A DNA stretch of 64,000 bases from Euclidia mi (GCA_944739405.2 OX123182.2:15821326-15885325), one strand, 5' to 3'. Positions 33,380 to 44,476 are shown, counted from the first letter of the stretch. Numbers and translations are program-made. The notes: generated by a model not told the origin, from the letters alone.

Positions 33380-33717
33380 GTCGACTCGATATCTTTATTT
33401 TTTAATGTTTTATTATTCAGGTAAGGTTTCGATGTACTCCTTGACGAAATAATTATTAGGTATAAGATTTGACACTGCGATAGCAGCGCAGTCCGTCGGT
33501 TCCAATGTGAAACATTCCAAAATCCACAACTACTTACAAATTAAATTAATAATTTGCAATAAAATAAAATTGCGACTATAATTTAAGATCTAAGCTATCC
33601 TATCTCCCAAGTTGGACCAGACTGCTCACGGTGTGCCAATTTAATTTAAAATCGGTTAAGTAGTTTAGGAATCCATCGCGAACAAACATCGTGACAGGAG
33701 ATTTATATATATTAAGA
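33380..33717 (+). repeat. Dispersed repeat related to 52803-53130 and 31706-31872
   Basis: 33395-33545 (including TTGACACTGCGATAGCAGCG and TTCCAATGTGAAACATTCC) matches 52830-52970. The following part repeats 31706-31872. The composite suggests one transposon family with a shared head and alternative 3' ends. Confidence 0.7.
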
Positions 33718-33815
33718 TATTATGATCTTTGTTGTACACAAAAAAATTTAGTGATAAAACCACCACTTAATAATAGAAATTAAAGGTCATTATAAAGTGG
33801 CCGCTTTTAGCACCA

Positions 33816-34012
33816 ACAAGATGAACCCGCAGTTACATCCGCATTACTTCAAGCTCCTTCTCCGCACCCGTGGACCACAGCGTGATGTTATATTATAACC
33901 TATAGCTGCCTCGATAAATGGACTATACAATACAACAAATATTATTCAAATCGAGACAGTTGTTTCTGAGATTTCAGCGCGTTCAACCAAACATAGTTAC
34001 AAGCAACTTTTG
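33816..34012 (-). mobile_element. Diverged Helitron-like copy
   Basis: Diverged match to 43778-43953 (AACCCGCAGTTACATCCGC, GTGATGTTATATTATAACCT, CGCGTTCAACCAAACATA). No intact CTAG end. Confidence 0.5.
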
Positions 34013-34689
34013 AATTCATAAGAAAGCACGGTGCAGATTATAAAGGCAATCTGGGGTTTCTTTAAAAAACACATAATGTCTAAATGAATAGAAAAACGCA
34101 GTGAAAGGTTAAAATAGACGGGCATAGGCCATTTACTTCTTCAAATTGCTTGCCTCTCCTGAACTATCTACGTCTGTCCAGCATTCCGCCATCAGCTAAA
34201 CGCGCTCGTCCGCTTACCCGAGATTACCCATTGTGCTCTAAAAGAGCAGTTTTCTGTCAGATTTTAATTAGTGCTACCCAGCGAATAGGATTTAATTTTG
34301 CGTTGTCAGCGAGAGCCAGCTAGCAAGCACCCTGAAAGAATTCATCGCCAAAATAAAAATATACGTTGTGTTGCTTTAGAATTTAAATTCCAGTTGATCC
34401 CGACGAGATGATTAAAACGGCGTCCGGAGTGAAATAATACTTAATGTTCATGCATTTGTGTAACATTTGCGACTTTACACATTCGCTTTTCCAAATCTAT
34501 CAGATCTCTTGCAGGACTTTCATATTTTGCGTTGAATATAGTCCTGTTGTTTCACTCCGAGCTAACGTGTAAAGTTTTTTAAGTACTTCCTACTTAAAGT
34601 TGAATTCAAGGACATTAAAAAAGAAATTAAAGAAGGATTGGGTCCCTAATGCACAATACTGTAATCATTTCCATTCCTTGCGTTAGAAG
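34013..34689. other. Unassigned stretch
   Basis: No gene or repeat recognised between the Helitron-like copy and the inverted-repeat transposon at 34690. Confidence 0.4.
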
Positions 34690-35403
34690 ATATCGCACAC
34701 GTAGATCTAAACTGAGACAACTCAAAAATCGTTGATTTTGAGTTATGTTTGTATTCGAATGCTCGGGGTTCATACGCAACTATCCAACAAGACAGGTTTA
34801 ATAAATGCTTGTAAAATTAATCGCTAGACGGCGTTAACTTACTTTTGTTGAATCAACGTCTGTCTCACTCTCCCACCTAGACAAGTTTATTGTCAGTTGA
34901 CCTTAACTTGTCTTATGGAGTGCACGTAATAACAAGAACAAAAACGCGGACATTTCTAATTGTTACAGTTTTTATCAAACATATACGTGAGTAATTTAGA
35001 GTTGTTACCGTGTTGGTGAATTGTACTACAATATTAGTTAAGGACATTTTGACTTGTTCCAGTTTTGTTTGATAAGCTATGAAAATATTTAGTTGCTATT
35101 TTGATTTCACTTTGTTTAGGTTGATCAATATGTAAATTTCTAGTTATCTTACTATTGTTGAAACAAATTTGTTTCAATGTTTTTTCCCTCTACAAAGTGG
35201 CATTTTACATGTGTCGCTTAAAAATCGTGTACGGTTTTATAAAGGTTATCTATTTCCAATACAATGTTCTTAATCAAACGATTTCACGACTGCTTTTAAA
35301 TATTTTTTTGAGTTAACTCACTATTGCTGGATAGTTACAATTTACAATAACTGTATCTTCTATTTCAGAGAAAAATTATCTAGGCTGTTTTCTTATTATT
35401 ATT

Positions 35404-35625
35404 ATGTATGAAAGATATAAAGAGAACCGATTAACACTTAATAAAGAAGACTTAATTGACAAAGAGAACCTTATAATAGCTAATGAAGAAGTCTTAATTA
35501 ATAAAGAGAACCTATTAATAGCTAATCAAAAAGACAAGGCTAGTAAAGATAACCTATTAACAGCTAATGAAGATGACTTAACTAAAAGTATAAATGTAAA
35601 AAAAATAAAGAAAATATTCCAATAA
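35404..35625 (+). CDS. Small protein with 14-residue tandem repeats, inside the TA transposon
   Basis: 73 codons. The middle holds at least three copies of a 42-base unit encoding variants of NKENLLIANxxxL. The product is charged, rich in N, K, D, E and L, and likely helical. No known family is recognised. It may be an exon or a spurious frame created by the minisatellite. It lies 15 bases before a second frame in the same orientation. Confidence 0.35.
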   Translation: MYERYKENRLTLNKEDLIDKENLIIANEEVLINKENLLIANQKDKASKDNLLTANEDDLTKSINVKKIKKIFQ

Positions 35626-35639
35626 ATACTAGTCTGATA

Positions 35640-35894
35640 ATGACGAAAGCAGGCTGTAGCAGACAAATTGAGAGTGATTTTATTACTTCACCAAGTGAAG
35701 AGAGTTTTGTAGATGACTCCGATACTGATCCAAGTTATGGCCGTAAAAAGAAGAAGACTATTTCCCGTGAAGTTATTCCTTCTTCATTGTCATCTTCTTC
35801 AAGTAGCAATACGTCATCAGACTCTTCGAATTCTAGCGATAGTTCTAGTGGTAGTAGTTCTGATTCTGAAACTGAAACCAGGGCCTATCCCTGA
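35640..35894 (+). pseudogene. Acidic serine-rich N-terminal part of a transposon protein
   Basis: 84 codons with an acidic start (SPSEESFVDDSDTDP), a basic KKKK patch that could be a nuclear signal, and a long serine run (SSLSSSSSSNTSSDSSNSS). Low-complexity acidic/serine N-termini are common in DNA transposases. It is continued, after frame changes, by 36106-36671. Confidence 0.5.
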
Positions 35895-36105
35895 CAACGT
35901 AGCTTAGCCTCAAAGCCAAGAAGCTTTTGAAATTGAAACCACGGCTGATACTGATACCTGCTGGACAGCCTCAAACCCAAAACGTTGTTGATACTGAATC
36001 CAGGGATGTTACAAATACTATTACACAGCTTCAGAGTCAAGATACGAGCCATAAAGAAGTAAAAAGAGGAAAGACGAGGGTTGGAAAGATTATATTTCTA
36101 AAGTC

Positions 36106-36671
36106 TTGAGGAATTCTGGTAAGGCTTACCAGTCTATATCTAAAAATAAGAAAATCGTTCCTGAAAGGAAATTTCTCCTGGCTTGCGGCGAAAGTTGCAG
36201 ACAACGTTGTAGTTTTAAGATTTCCGAAGAAACAAGACAAAACGTCTTTGATGGTTGTTGGAGTTCAGCAGATCTTCAGAGGCAGAGGGAGTATATAATC
36301 AGGCATAGTCATGAAATCAAAGCAAAGTACAGGTATTCTTGCACACAGGAGTATAGAAATCTTAATAGAGCATTTTATTTCGAAATAGCTTGTCAACAAC
36401 ACAATAGCACTTGTCTTGAGTAACACAGTATTACTACTTTACTACGGCTCTCCGTATGAAAAATGATGCCGGTATTGTAGTCAAAGATTTCAGAGGAAGG
36501 CACGGTAATCAATCACAAATTGATGCGGGAATTATAGAAAGTGTTGCAGAGTTCATTAATATTGTCCCTAGGATTGAGTCTCATTACTTGAGGGCACAAA
36601 TATCAAGGGAATTTATTTGCAGTGACAAATCTCTTGCCGCCTTATATAAAGTTTTATTTTTATTTGTTTAA
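36106..36671 (+). pseudogene. Transposon-associated protein of unclassified type, broken
   Basis: The first segment (36106-36423) has paired cysteines (ACGESCRQRC), SEETRQ, and RQREYIIRHS. The second (36456-36671, after a frame break) has VVKDFRGRHGNQS, IPR-like NIVPRIESHYLRA and REFICSDKSLAALYK. I recall this motif string from a family common in arthropod genomes next to transposon ends, where a longer C-terminal half normally follows. Here that half is absent, so any catalytic domain has been lost. Function is not established; the inverted ends suggest it is the element's own protein. Confidence 0.55.
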
Positions 36672-37176
36672 GATAAAGGCCCTTTTTGATTATAAGAGAA
36701 AAATATCTGAAATTTTTGTTCCCTTTTTTCTTTAGTAATTCCTATTTTCATTGATAGTTACTGTACATTAATGTATAACTTTTAGTGTGTGGTATTTATT
36801 GATGTTTCATTATTAATTAATGTTATACCACTCGTACAGACCACTTTTGTTTGAATAATTGTTCATATATTTTTTGTACTAATAAATGTACAACTCAAAA
36901 TGATTCAATAAAACTGATTCAAGTCTAATTGGTGTTTATTTTTTATACCAAGTCACCACACTAAAGTGTAACAACTAAAAAAACGGCGATTATCGAAATA
37001 AAGGATTGAATTTTAGCCCCAGTTTATATACAGTGACATTAAACAAGCTATTTATCATCTAAAATCAAATTAAATTGCTTAGCTTCCTTAGCAAAAATTG
37101 CAGATATACGTTTTTTTCGTCTCCTGAAAAATGTCATTTTTTGAGTTGTCTCAGTTTAGATCTAGGTGTGCGATAT

Positions 37177-38845
37177 GTCGGTACTCAGTGTGGAGTGTGG
37201 GCGGTGCGGGCGCTCCGTGACTCGTTTTAGTGTTGCACTGACATCGACATTGAAAAAAATGCCTGTTAAAAAAGTAGAGCCTCATATGAACAATTTTCAT
37301 CATCCTGTTTATACAATTTAAATCACTAAGTAGCTACATTGCATTTTCATATATGATCTGGTGTGTCCATAATGCTGTCGTTAAGTAATATGGTTATTTT
37401 AAAAATAATATAAAAGCACTAAACTAGTCTAGCACAATACAGACACAACAGCTCACATTCTATATCACAAAAGACTTAAAAATTTAAGAAAAAAATAGCC
37501 CGTGGGACTGAACAAGTTATTCCCAAATATTTTTATCTTCAATATAATCTAGTACCGAATAGTAGCCTTCTTGACACCATTTGCGCGCAATGCAAGCAAT
37601 CACTGTGCTTACCATGTTTTAATGATAAACACTTTGCATAATTAATAAAACTTTTGCAATCAACAACTGAGACGTCATTTTATTCACATCACTACTTACT
37701 ACACATTGAACTATCTTCGGTTGCGGTAAGAGATACAATCGATATAATTTTTTTTGTATTTGTTGTTTATTCAAATGTCATAACTGCGTGGGAACCTAGC
37801 AAAATATAAAGCAATATGCTATCTTTCACCCATAAAAATTCAAACATATGTGATTGTTTTTTTGGAAGATATATATTATTTTCAAAAGTATAGTTTTAGG
37901 AGACTGATTAGGTCTCAAACGCACCAAAGGATAGGTTAGTTTCGAGATCTTTTAGGTCTCCAAAGCACCAGCTGAAAGTTCTTTGAAAATGATGTCGCAG
38001 TGAACGTGTTAACATGGCATACCATGGGAAAAATATATTTGTACGAATTATGTTATAAGAAAAGTATCAAAATATTTTAATGTAGGTATTGTTTAAATTG
38101 AAATATCTCTAGTTTGTTTGTTTAGTTGACTGGGCAAATCTCAGGAATTGCTGTTTTGATTTGAATAATTAGTTAATAAATAACGCGCCAAAACCTTTGC
38201 AGTCACAATTGCAATAAACGTGTTGTTTTTTTAAATAATGATTTTATAAACGTCTGATTTCAAGGTAAGGTTTTCTTTCAAGTAGATAAATACTTGTAAC
38301 GGGGAGTTTTTAAACACAAACCGAATTAAATCACGCATTTGACCTTCAAATTCTAATAAATAAGTAACATAAACATATGATAACTCAGCATCACCTATGC
38401 AAAATCGTTGAAATAGATTATCTAATTTAGATTTGAGGTGGCTAACCAGAGGATTACATAGGGAGAGGTTCAGATTGTATTCCGAACTGTAAAGAAAGAT
38501 CTTTACTAAAACAGTTCAAATAATATATGTTCACATGAGTAAAGTTGAAATTATTCATTAAATGCACATTTCTTTTTTATTTATTGAGGATTTCCAACAA
38601 AGAATATACACTACAATATATACAGATAATATCACTTAAGTATTAGACAATTGTACTCCTTCAGATATAGGAAACCACAGCATGCAATTATTTTTTAAAC
38701 TAAGTTGAACAGATCTGCTAGATACTAAAAACACTTATACAAAACAGCGTGGCTTTTGAACCGTAAATAAATTGTGGAAAATATACATATATAATATATA
38801 ACTGAATGCAATATAATACAATACCTTAAAATACAAGTTGTTTCA
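37177..38845. other. Long AT-rich stretch, nothing recognised
   Basis: About 1.7 kb without coding domains. 38110-38170 holds a weak Helitron-like phrase (CAAATCTCAGGAATTGCTG). Two AGGTCTCMAAMGCACCA words at 37910-37970 form a short direct repeat. Nothing else can be supported. Confidence 0.4.
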
Positions 38846-39570
38846 TATGTATGTGTATTAGGTTTTGTCAATTGTTTCATTTTGTTTATATATGTTACCG
38901 ACAATCTCTATAATCCGGTATTCTATACAATACCTAGGTAATGTATGAAATATTATTTATTTTATACTTTGCCTAGGTATTCTATACAATACCGAATGCG
39001 CAGCCGGTAATGTATGTAAAAGACGAGAGACTGTATGTAATTCAAGTAACTAAATAGCTTATGTTAGGTTCTCTCTTGACCCTTAACCCAAAAATAGGAG
39101 CCCTGCGAAGCAGGGCTCCGTCAACTTAGTTTATATTATAGTATATCACAAACATAATATGTAGGTACATAAGTAGACATCATGTCCCATTAAATAGTTT
39201 TTAATAAACTAAGTTGACGTAGCCCTGCTTCGCAGGGCTCCTATTTTTGGGTTAAGGGTCAAAAGAGAACCTAACATAACCTATTTAGTTACTTGAATTA
39301 CATACAGTCTTGATAAATATAGACCAAGATCTATTTAATTTACACATTGCCGGTGGAACAGCAGGTACTCTATACAGTCCCTAGGAAGTGTATTCATTAC
39401 CTAGGTAAAGTATGTAATGGACAATAATATTCATAATATTTCATACATTGCCTGAACGCCTCAGGTATTACATATATTTCCTAGGTATTGTATAGAATAC
39501 CTGAATTATACAGATTGCCGGTAACATATATACAAAATGAAACAATTGACAAAACCTTATACACACATAT
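38846..39570. mobile_element. Foldback transposon with arms of about 280-350 bp
   Basis: The left arm starts TATGTATGTGTATTAGGTTT and the right arm, reverse-complemented, starts ATATGTGTGTATAAGGTTTT. They stay alignable inward, through several AGGTATTCTATACAATACCT-like words, to an almost identical 85-base inner block (39045-39130 and 39205-39300) containing GAGCCCTGCGAAGCAGGGCTC. The centre is about 75 bases. No coding sequence. Relatives of the inner block occur at 50915-50940, 52251-52320 and 52470-52557. Confidence 0.85.
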
Positions 39571-39593
39571 TAAAAACAGACAATTAAACATAC

Positions 39594-40514
39594 CTATTTA
39601 TCTAAACACTTCTTAAACGTACTTAAGGGATCACAGATGTCAATTTCCTTTGCTTTTGATATATTGTTATACTGCCGAGAAGTTGGTACATCAAATAAAC
39701 TGTATATATTCTTCCTAGGCAGTCGAGCGGGGATTCTTATGCGCAATGAGCTCAATAGGTGATTGCAGTCTAAGGAGCCGTTAAACATTTTGTGGAGAAA
39801 AATACAGTCTAGTTTCTCCCTACGACTCGCAAGCGATTGCATTTTGTAGTGTTTCAGCCTTTCGGCGTAGCTAATGCATTTTTTGGATATATGATTTCCA
39901 TAGCATAAGTGATAGAGGAACCGCTTTTGAACACTTTCTATACGTTTCCGGTAAACCTCGTAGTGTGGATTCCATATAATGGAACAGTACTCCAAAATCG
40001 GACGAACCAGAGTATTAAAAAGTTTTACCTTTGTGCATGAGTTCTTAAAGTCCCTACAGTTGCGAATAATAAAACCCAGCACTTTGAAACCTCGCGCAGC
40101 AATGTCTAGAATGTGTACATCGAACCTTAGTGTACAGTCCAATTGGACGCCTAAATCACGAATCACGTTTACATTTCGCACTTGAATTCCGTCAATGTAG
40201 TAAGTATTATTGACTGCACGTTTATTACGTGTAAATTGTATATAGAAATATTTATTTACATTTAATATCATTTTGTTTTCATTGCACCAATTCGTTAAGT
40301 TATCTATATCATTTTGTAATTTTTTTGAGTCGTCATCGTTTTGAATAGGCATCATAATCTTAAGGTCGTCAGCAAATAAGAAAAAGCTTGAGTTTTTGAA
40401 ACACTTGACAATATCATTAATAAAGGCATTGAACAAGATCGGCCCAAGATGCGAGCCCTGTGGAATACCAGACGATGCTAAATAGTTGGATGAACAGTAA
40501 CCATTAATTACCAC
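39594..40514 (-). pseudogene. LINE reverse transcriptase, C-terminal part
   Basis: An open frame of 306 codons with SGIPQGSHLGPILFN, catalytic FADDLKI, VNKYFYIQFTRN, IRDLGVQLD and the C-terminal domain (RPILEYCSIIWNP, VQKRFLYHLCY, ASRREKLDC). The catalytic pair is preserved, but motif A lies upstream across a stop (FS then TAG then AFDKVDH, about 40610-40630). Confidence 0.88.
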
Positions 40515-41391
40515 TTTAGATACTCTATTTTCCTAGTATGGTTGCAGCAATTTGACCAAAGCACCGTCTATGCCAAGATCACTCAATTTTACAATAAGGC
40601 GACTGTGGTCCACTTTATCAAATGCCTAACTGAAATCAGTGTAAAATGCGTCGACAAACGCATACCAGTGGTATGCGTTTGTCGAGGCATTTTGATATTG
40701 TGGATGTAAAACAAAGCAGATTTGTATTCGTGGACCTCGATTTTACGAATCCATGTTGATATTCTGTTATATGTTTTTTTATGTCCCATTCCAAACGTTT
40801 GCTTAAAAGTTTCTCGAATATCTTGCCAAACGAGACCAGAATAGATATTGGTCTATAATTCGAAATCAGTTGCTTATCCCCAGATTTAAATATAGGGATA
40901 ACTAAAGCTTCTTTCCACCTCGTAGGGAACGTTCCTTCTAGCACAGATTTATTAAAAAATATCATAAGAGGAGTAACTAGTGGCTTTGCACAGCGTTTTA
41001 TAAAAACTGGCGGGATACCGTCACACCCTGACCCCTTCGTTTCATCTAGCGACTTAAGGCTGCAATATATTTCTTCGCTACGAATTGTTGATGTTTCTAT
41101 TGTTGTATCCCTGTTATGGTTTAAGAGACTTGGACTACCCGATGGTACATTAAAATCCGCAGCAAAGTTTTCTTAAAATAAGTTAAATATATCCATACCG
41201 TTCGTAGCTACTTTATTTCTAAGATACATTTGAGCCAGATATGTACTGCTAGTTTTTCTCCTACCCTTTATAAAAGACCAAAATATCTTGGGATTTTTTG
41301 TAATGGCACTCTCTATTTTAGAAATATATGTTTTATAGCATGAAATTCTGAGCATGTTGCATTCGTCTCTTAACCTTTCAAAGGATATCAA
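40515..41391 (-). pseudogene. LINE reverse transcriptase, N-terminal part and linker
   Basis: 41173-41391 encodes the linker (KNPKIFWSFIKGRR). 40636-40965 encodes PTRWKEALVIPIFKSGD, NYRPISILVSFGKIFEK and YQHGFVKSRST, the first fingers of the reverse transcriptase. A near-perfect hairpin at 40643-40693 lies right after it, followed by motif A in another frame. Several stops and frame changes. Confidence 0.82.
40643..40693. repeat. Near-perfect hairpin with a one-base loop
   Basis: Arms of 25 bases (CGACAAACGCATACCA core, then its complement TGGTATGCGTTTGTCG) with one mismatch and a single G between them. It lies within LINE coding sequence, where such a palindrome is not expected. Confidence 0.9.
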
Positions 41392-41503
41392 ATCCAGTGG
41401 GTTTTTTACTTTTTATAGCGAACATGGTATTTATACTTTTCTTTAAACAAACGAATGAGGTCTCGAGTGTACCAAGGTGGGTATTTCTTAACATTTGATT
41501 TTT

Positions 41504-41924
41504 TTAACGGGATTGTAAGAAGTATAACGCTATATAATTTATCATAAAAATGTCAACCATGTCATTCACTGAATAACATGTATCAAGTTCATCCTCCCAT
41601 TTTATTGATAAAAGATTATTTAAGACTTTTTCGTAGTCTGCTCGATAAAAATCAGGTTTAAGGAAAGGTTTAGCTTCAAGTTGACAATCCAGTAGTAAAG
41701 GTATATTAAACTTCAAAGGAGGGTGTAACGGATCTTCTCTCAATAAACTGAACATACAGCGATCAAATTTTTCTACAGGCGTATTACATAATATGAGATC
41801 TAGAGTTTTAAATTTATTGTTTAAATATTACTACACTGGTACAATGCACTGAGAGATAAGAACTCAACGAGTACTGCCTTACGTTTTGATTGGTTACATT
41901 CCGGGTATAAATAATTTATTTATT
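41504..41924 (-). pseudogene. LINE endonuclease C-terminal half and start of linker
   Basis: Contains TLDLILCNTPVE (endonuclease LDLI motif, about 41790) and a following linker frame (41504-41755). The endonuclease N-terminal half is on the other side of the SINE tail at 41925-41992. Confidence 0.75.
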
Positions 41925-41992
41925 CATAGTCTCACGCTTGTATCCTCGAAGGGGTAGGCAGAGGTGTAAATATTACACACACATTTCGCCAT
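41925..41992 (-). mobile_element. SINE tail fragment inserted in the LINE endonuclease
   Basis: Minus-strand tail (ACCTCTGCCTACCCCTTCG, then AAGCGTGAG) with a short piece of SINE body (GGCGAAATGTGTGTG). It is the 3' end only, as in a 5'-truncated insertion. AT-rich flanks make the target duplication ambiguous. Confidence 0.85.
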
Positions 41993-42526
41993 TTAATAAT
42001 TATTTTTTGATATCCAGGCAACATTGCTGAGGTTAAAGGCGCCTAAGATTATCATATCTTTATTTCTTGCCGCAACATGCTGAATATTCTTTGTGTATAA
42101 TGATAATGTTTCGTGATTCACTGGTGGTGGTAAGTATACTGCGCCAATATATATAGTATCTTTACAATTGTTTTTTAGATCTAGACTTACCCATAAATCC
42201 TCAAGTTCGGTTTCAAAGCAATTTAACCTCTGAGACTTAAGGTGCTTTAACACCGCTATTAACACCTCTCCGCCGTCTTTTCGGCTACTGTATCTAGTAG
42301 TCTCCCGGTCACGTCTGTAGACAATGTATTTGTCATCGAAAATTTCAGAGTCATAGACGCCACTGTGTAACCAAGTCTCTGTAAGCACTATTACATCATA
42401 GCTATGAATAGATATATTGTGAGATAAATCAACAGTTTTTGTTTTTAAGCCCCGTACATTTTGATAATAAACATCTATTGAATGATTGAATGTAGTTAGA
42501 GTTAGCCATTGAAACTTCCAATACAA
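41993..42526 (-). pseudogene. LINE endonuclease N-terminal half
   Basis: Encodes YYQNVRGLKTK, the catalytic glutamate in LTETWL, the RRD and GGEVLIA block, YIGAVYLPPP and ILGAFNLS (usually GDFN, aspartate changed to alanine here). Cut by the SINE tail at its left end. Confidence 0.85.
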
Positions 42527-42532
42527 ACAAAA

Positions 42533-43100
42533 TTACACCAAAGATGATAGTTTATCAAGACTATAAATAGCAATAATTTGCGAGGTTTCGTTCTTTCTTA
42601 CAAAGACTTTCCCGTTACAAACCCATATAAATTTATAAGCCAGCTCCTTGCCACGAATCCGCGCCGCTGCATGGATCGCTTTGTTTTCGGTCGAAAGGTG
42701 GTCGTTGACGTATATCGGTTGAGGTGGTTGGGTAACGATTCCTAGCTGGCTGGTATTCAATTTTTCTCGGGCGTTGGCTCTGTTGTATTTCATACTTGAA
42801 GCAAGAAAAGTGTCGCGCAGACGAGGGCTGCTGAACTTGATGAGAATCGTTCGTGGTCTTTTGCTATTAGAGTCCATTTTTGCTAATCTTGTACAGTGTA
42901 GAATATTGTGGTCCTTAATGTCACAGCTGATTACTTTGCCGTGCTGTTGTACTATTGTAACAATATTTTCAGACTTACTTTCCGGAACGCACTGTAGTTC
43001 AATATTGTTAGATCTGGAGACCTGTTCAATCAGGTTTAACCGCTTGCTCAGCTTTTGAAGACTATCCTGTAAACTGCCGTTTTCTTTTTCGATGTTAAAC
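42533..43100 (-). pseudogene. LINE ORF1 fragment, FP-like
   Basis: An open frame with a short coiled-coil start (SLQKLSKRLNLIEQVSRSNN), an RPRTILIKFSSPRLRDTFL block and IYVNDHLSTENKAIHAAA, then KFIWVCNGKVFVRKNE. This is the same C-terminal architecture as the ORF1 at 5829-6701 (nucleic-acid binding, FP/L1 ORF1p-like), although the two sequences differ. The N-terminal zinc finger is missing. It ends six bases before the ORF2 frame. Confidence 0.75.
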
Positions 43101-43223
43101 TTATAAGGACTACCTTACTTAACAGTTTATTTTATATACTAATATTAAGTAAATAGGTCACGACTTTTGATTGTAATTTTTACATAAAAAGCATATTAAT
43201 GCAAAAATAAATCTGCGTTATTG

Positions 43224-43296
43224 CGACCGTGACAGGACTTGAACCTGCAATCTTCGGATCCGAAGTCCGACGCCTTATCCATTAGGCCACACGGTC
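43224..43296 (-). tRNA. tRNA-Arg (anticodon TCG)
   Basis: A 73-base cloverleaf on the minus strand: acceptor stem GACCGTG/CACGGTC, D arm GCCTAATGGATAAGGC, anticodon stem TCGGA/TCCGA with loop CTTCGGA (anticodon TCG), T arm GCAGG-TTCAAGT-CCTGT, discriminator G. All stems pair fully. There is no intron. A T-rich run (ATTTATTTTT, seen as AAAAATAAAT at 43204-43213) can stop RNA polymerase III. Flanks are unique-looking, so this is likely a true gene and not a SINE head. Confidence 0.95.
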
Positions 43297-43777
43297 TTGT
43301 TCAACGTAGCCAATATTAATGTTCCAATTTCCATGGCTACAGCAAAGTCTGCAAAGTTTTCAAAGCCAAAAAGAAATATGATGAAAATTATGACCATACA
43401 AGCTATAGTTTTTAACCATATGTATACAAACTATAATATATATTTTGTTATAATTATAATATCTACATATATTATTGTATCTAACGGTATAGTATGATAT
43501 CTTAACTAATTTAAGATATACCTAAATAACAACTTGTGAAAGTTGAAATTCGATTATCAAATAGAGAGGGTTGTCGCTAATCTAATTTATTATTACTTTA
43601 CACTTAAAGGTTGGTTATATAGGTTAATTTATGCCGACTAAATTTAAAAAAGGTTAGGTTATTTTCTTGATATCGTCGATATAAACTATTTACTATTTAT
43701 ATTTTTGTCCCCCGAACATGGGGACTAGGCGATCCTATCTTTCGGAAAATCCCTAGGCATTCTACCTTTATAACTTA

Positions 43778-43953
43778 CTAGATGAGCCCGCGGTTACACA
43801 CGCGTTATTTAAGGCTACTGCTCCGCTCCCGTGGCTCATAGAGTGATGTTAAATAGCCTATAGCCTTCCTCGAAAAATGGGCTATCTAACGCTGAAAGAA
43901 TTTTTCAAATCGCGTTCAAACAAACAAACTCTTAATTCTATATCAGTATTAGA
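43778..43953 (-). mobile_element. Short non-autonomous Helitron
   Basis: Minus-strand element of 176 bases ending in CTAG (43778-43781), with a GC-rich CGCGTGTGTAACCGCGG hairpin just before it and 5' TC (GA at 43952-43953). An A precedes and a T follows, the Helitron target. Body words include AGCCTATAGCCTTCCTCG and CGCGTTCAAACAAACAAAC. Confidence 0.75.
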
Positions 43954-44283
43954 TATACATATAATTTATTCAAGAATGTGTCTGTTAGGTAGTTAAAATA
44001 AGACAGGGTTTGTTTTAAAGATGACCGTGTGTAATAAGTCCATATTATATTACTATTTAAATAGGTGTGTGACATAGAGTTATTTATTGGACATGCAGCT
44101 TTCCTCACGATGCTTTCGTTTACCGCTAAGTAAGCGTAAGTATTTAACAATACAATATAATAACTTAGCGAAAAGTCAGAGGTGCGAGCTGTTGGCTCGA
44201 CCTCGAAAACTTCTAAAAAAAGCGTTTATTTCTATAACAGACGAAGGACATGAAAAAATTATAAAGTGAAAAAAAGACTTCAA
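43954..44283. other. Unassigned stretch
   Basis: AT-rich sequence between two short Helitrons; no gene recognised. Confidence 0.4.
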
Positions 44284-44476
44284 TCATAACTACATATTAT
44301 AAAACAAAGTCTGTTTTTTGTCTGTCTGTCCCTATGCATGCTTAAATCTTTAAAACTACGCAATGGATATAAACGCGTTTTTTTTAATACATAGAATGAT
44401 TCGAAAGGAAGGTTTATATGTATTATACATGCATAATATTGCATGGCACCCGTGCGAAGCCGGGGCGGGCCGCTAG
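44284..44476 (+). mobile_element. Lep1-type short Helitron
   Basis: 193 bases from TC (44284) to CTAG (44473-44476), between A and T. The 3' end has the GC-rich block CACCCGTGCGAAGCCGGGGC followed by GGGCCGCTAG, very characteristic of lepidopteran Helitron-like repeats. The body has TTGTCTGTCTGTCCCTATGC and TTTAAAACTACGCAATGG. No coding sequence. Confidence 0.88.

Larger units (their letters stand above)
34690..37176. mobile_element. DNA transposon with about 40-bp inverted ends at TA
   Basis: The left end (ATATCGCACACGTAGATCTA, then AACTGAGACAACTCAAAAA) matches the reverse complement of the right end over about 40 bases with one or two differences. A TA lies outside the TCGCACAC core on both sides (34692 region and 37175 region), compatible with a TA target. 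The 2.5 kb interior carries the broken gene pieces at 35404-36671 on the plus strand. The superfamily is not identified. Confidence 0.75.
39594..43100 (-). mobile_element. Decayed Jockey/CR1-group LINE with ORF1 and ORF2
   Basis: Read from right to left: ORF1 end, endonuclease, linker, reverse transcriptase and C-terminal domain, with many frame breaks and a SINE tail insertion at 41925-41992. No 5' UTR is recognised beyond 43100. Its 3' coding end is only about 25 bases from the foldback element at 38846-39570. Confidence 0.85.

Noticed and set aside
35713..35907. Alternative frame of leucine/valine-rich peptide
   Set aside because: Shadow of the serine-rich frame at 35640-35894.
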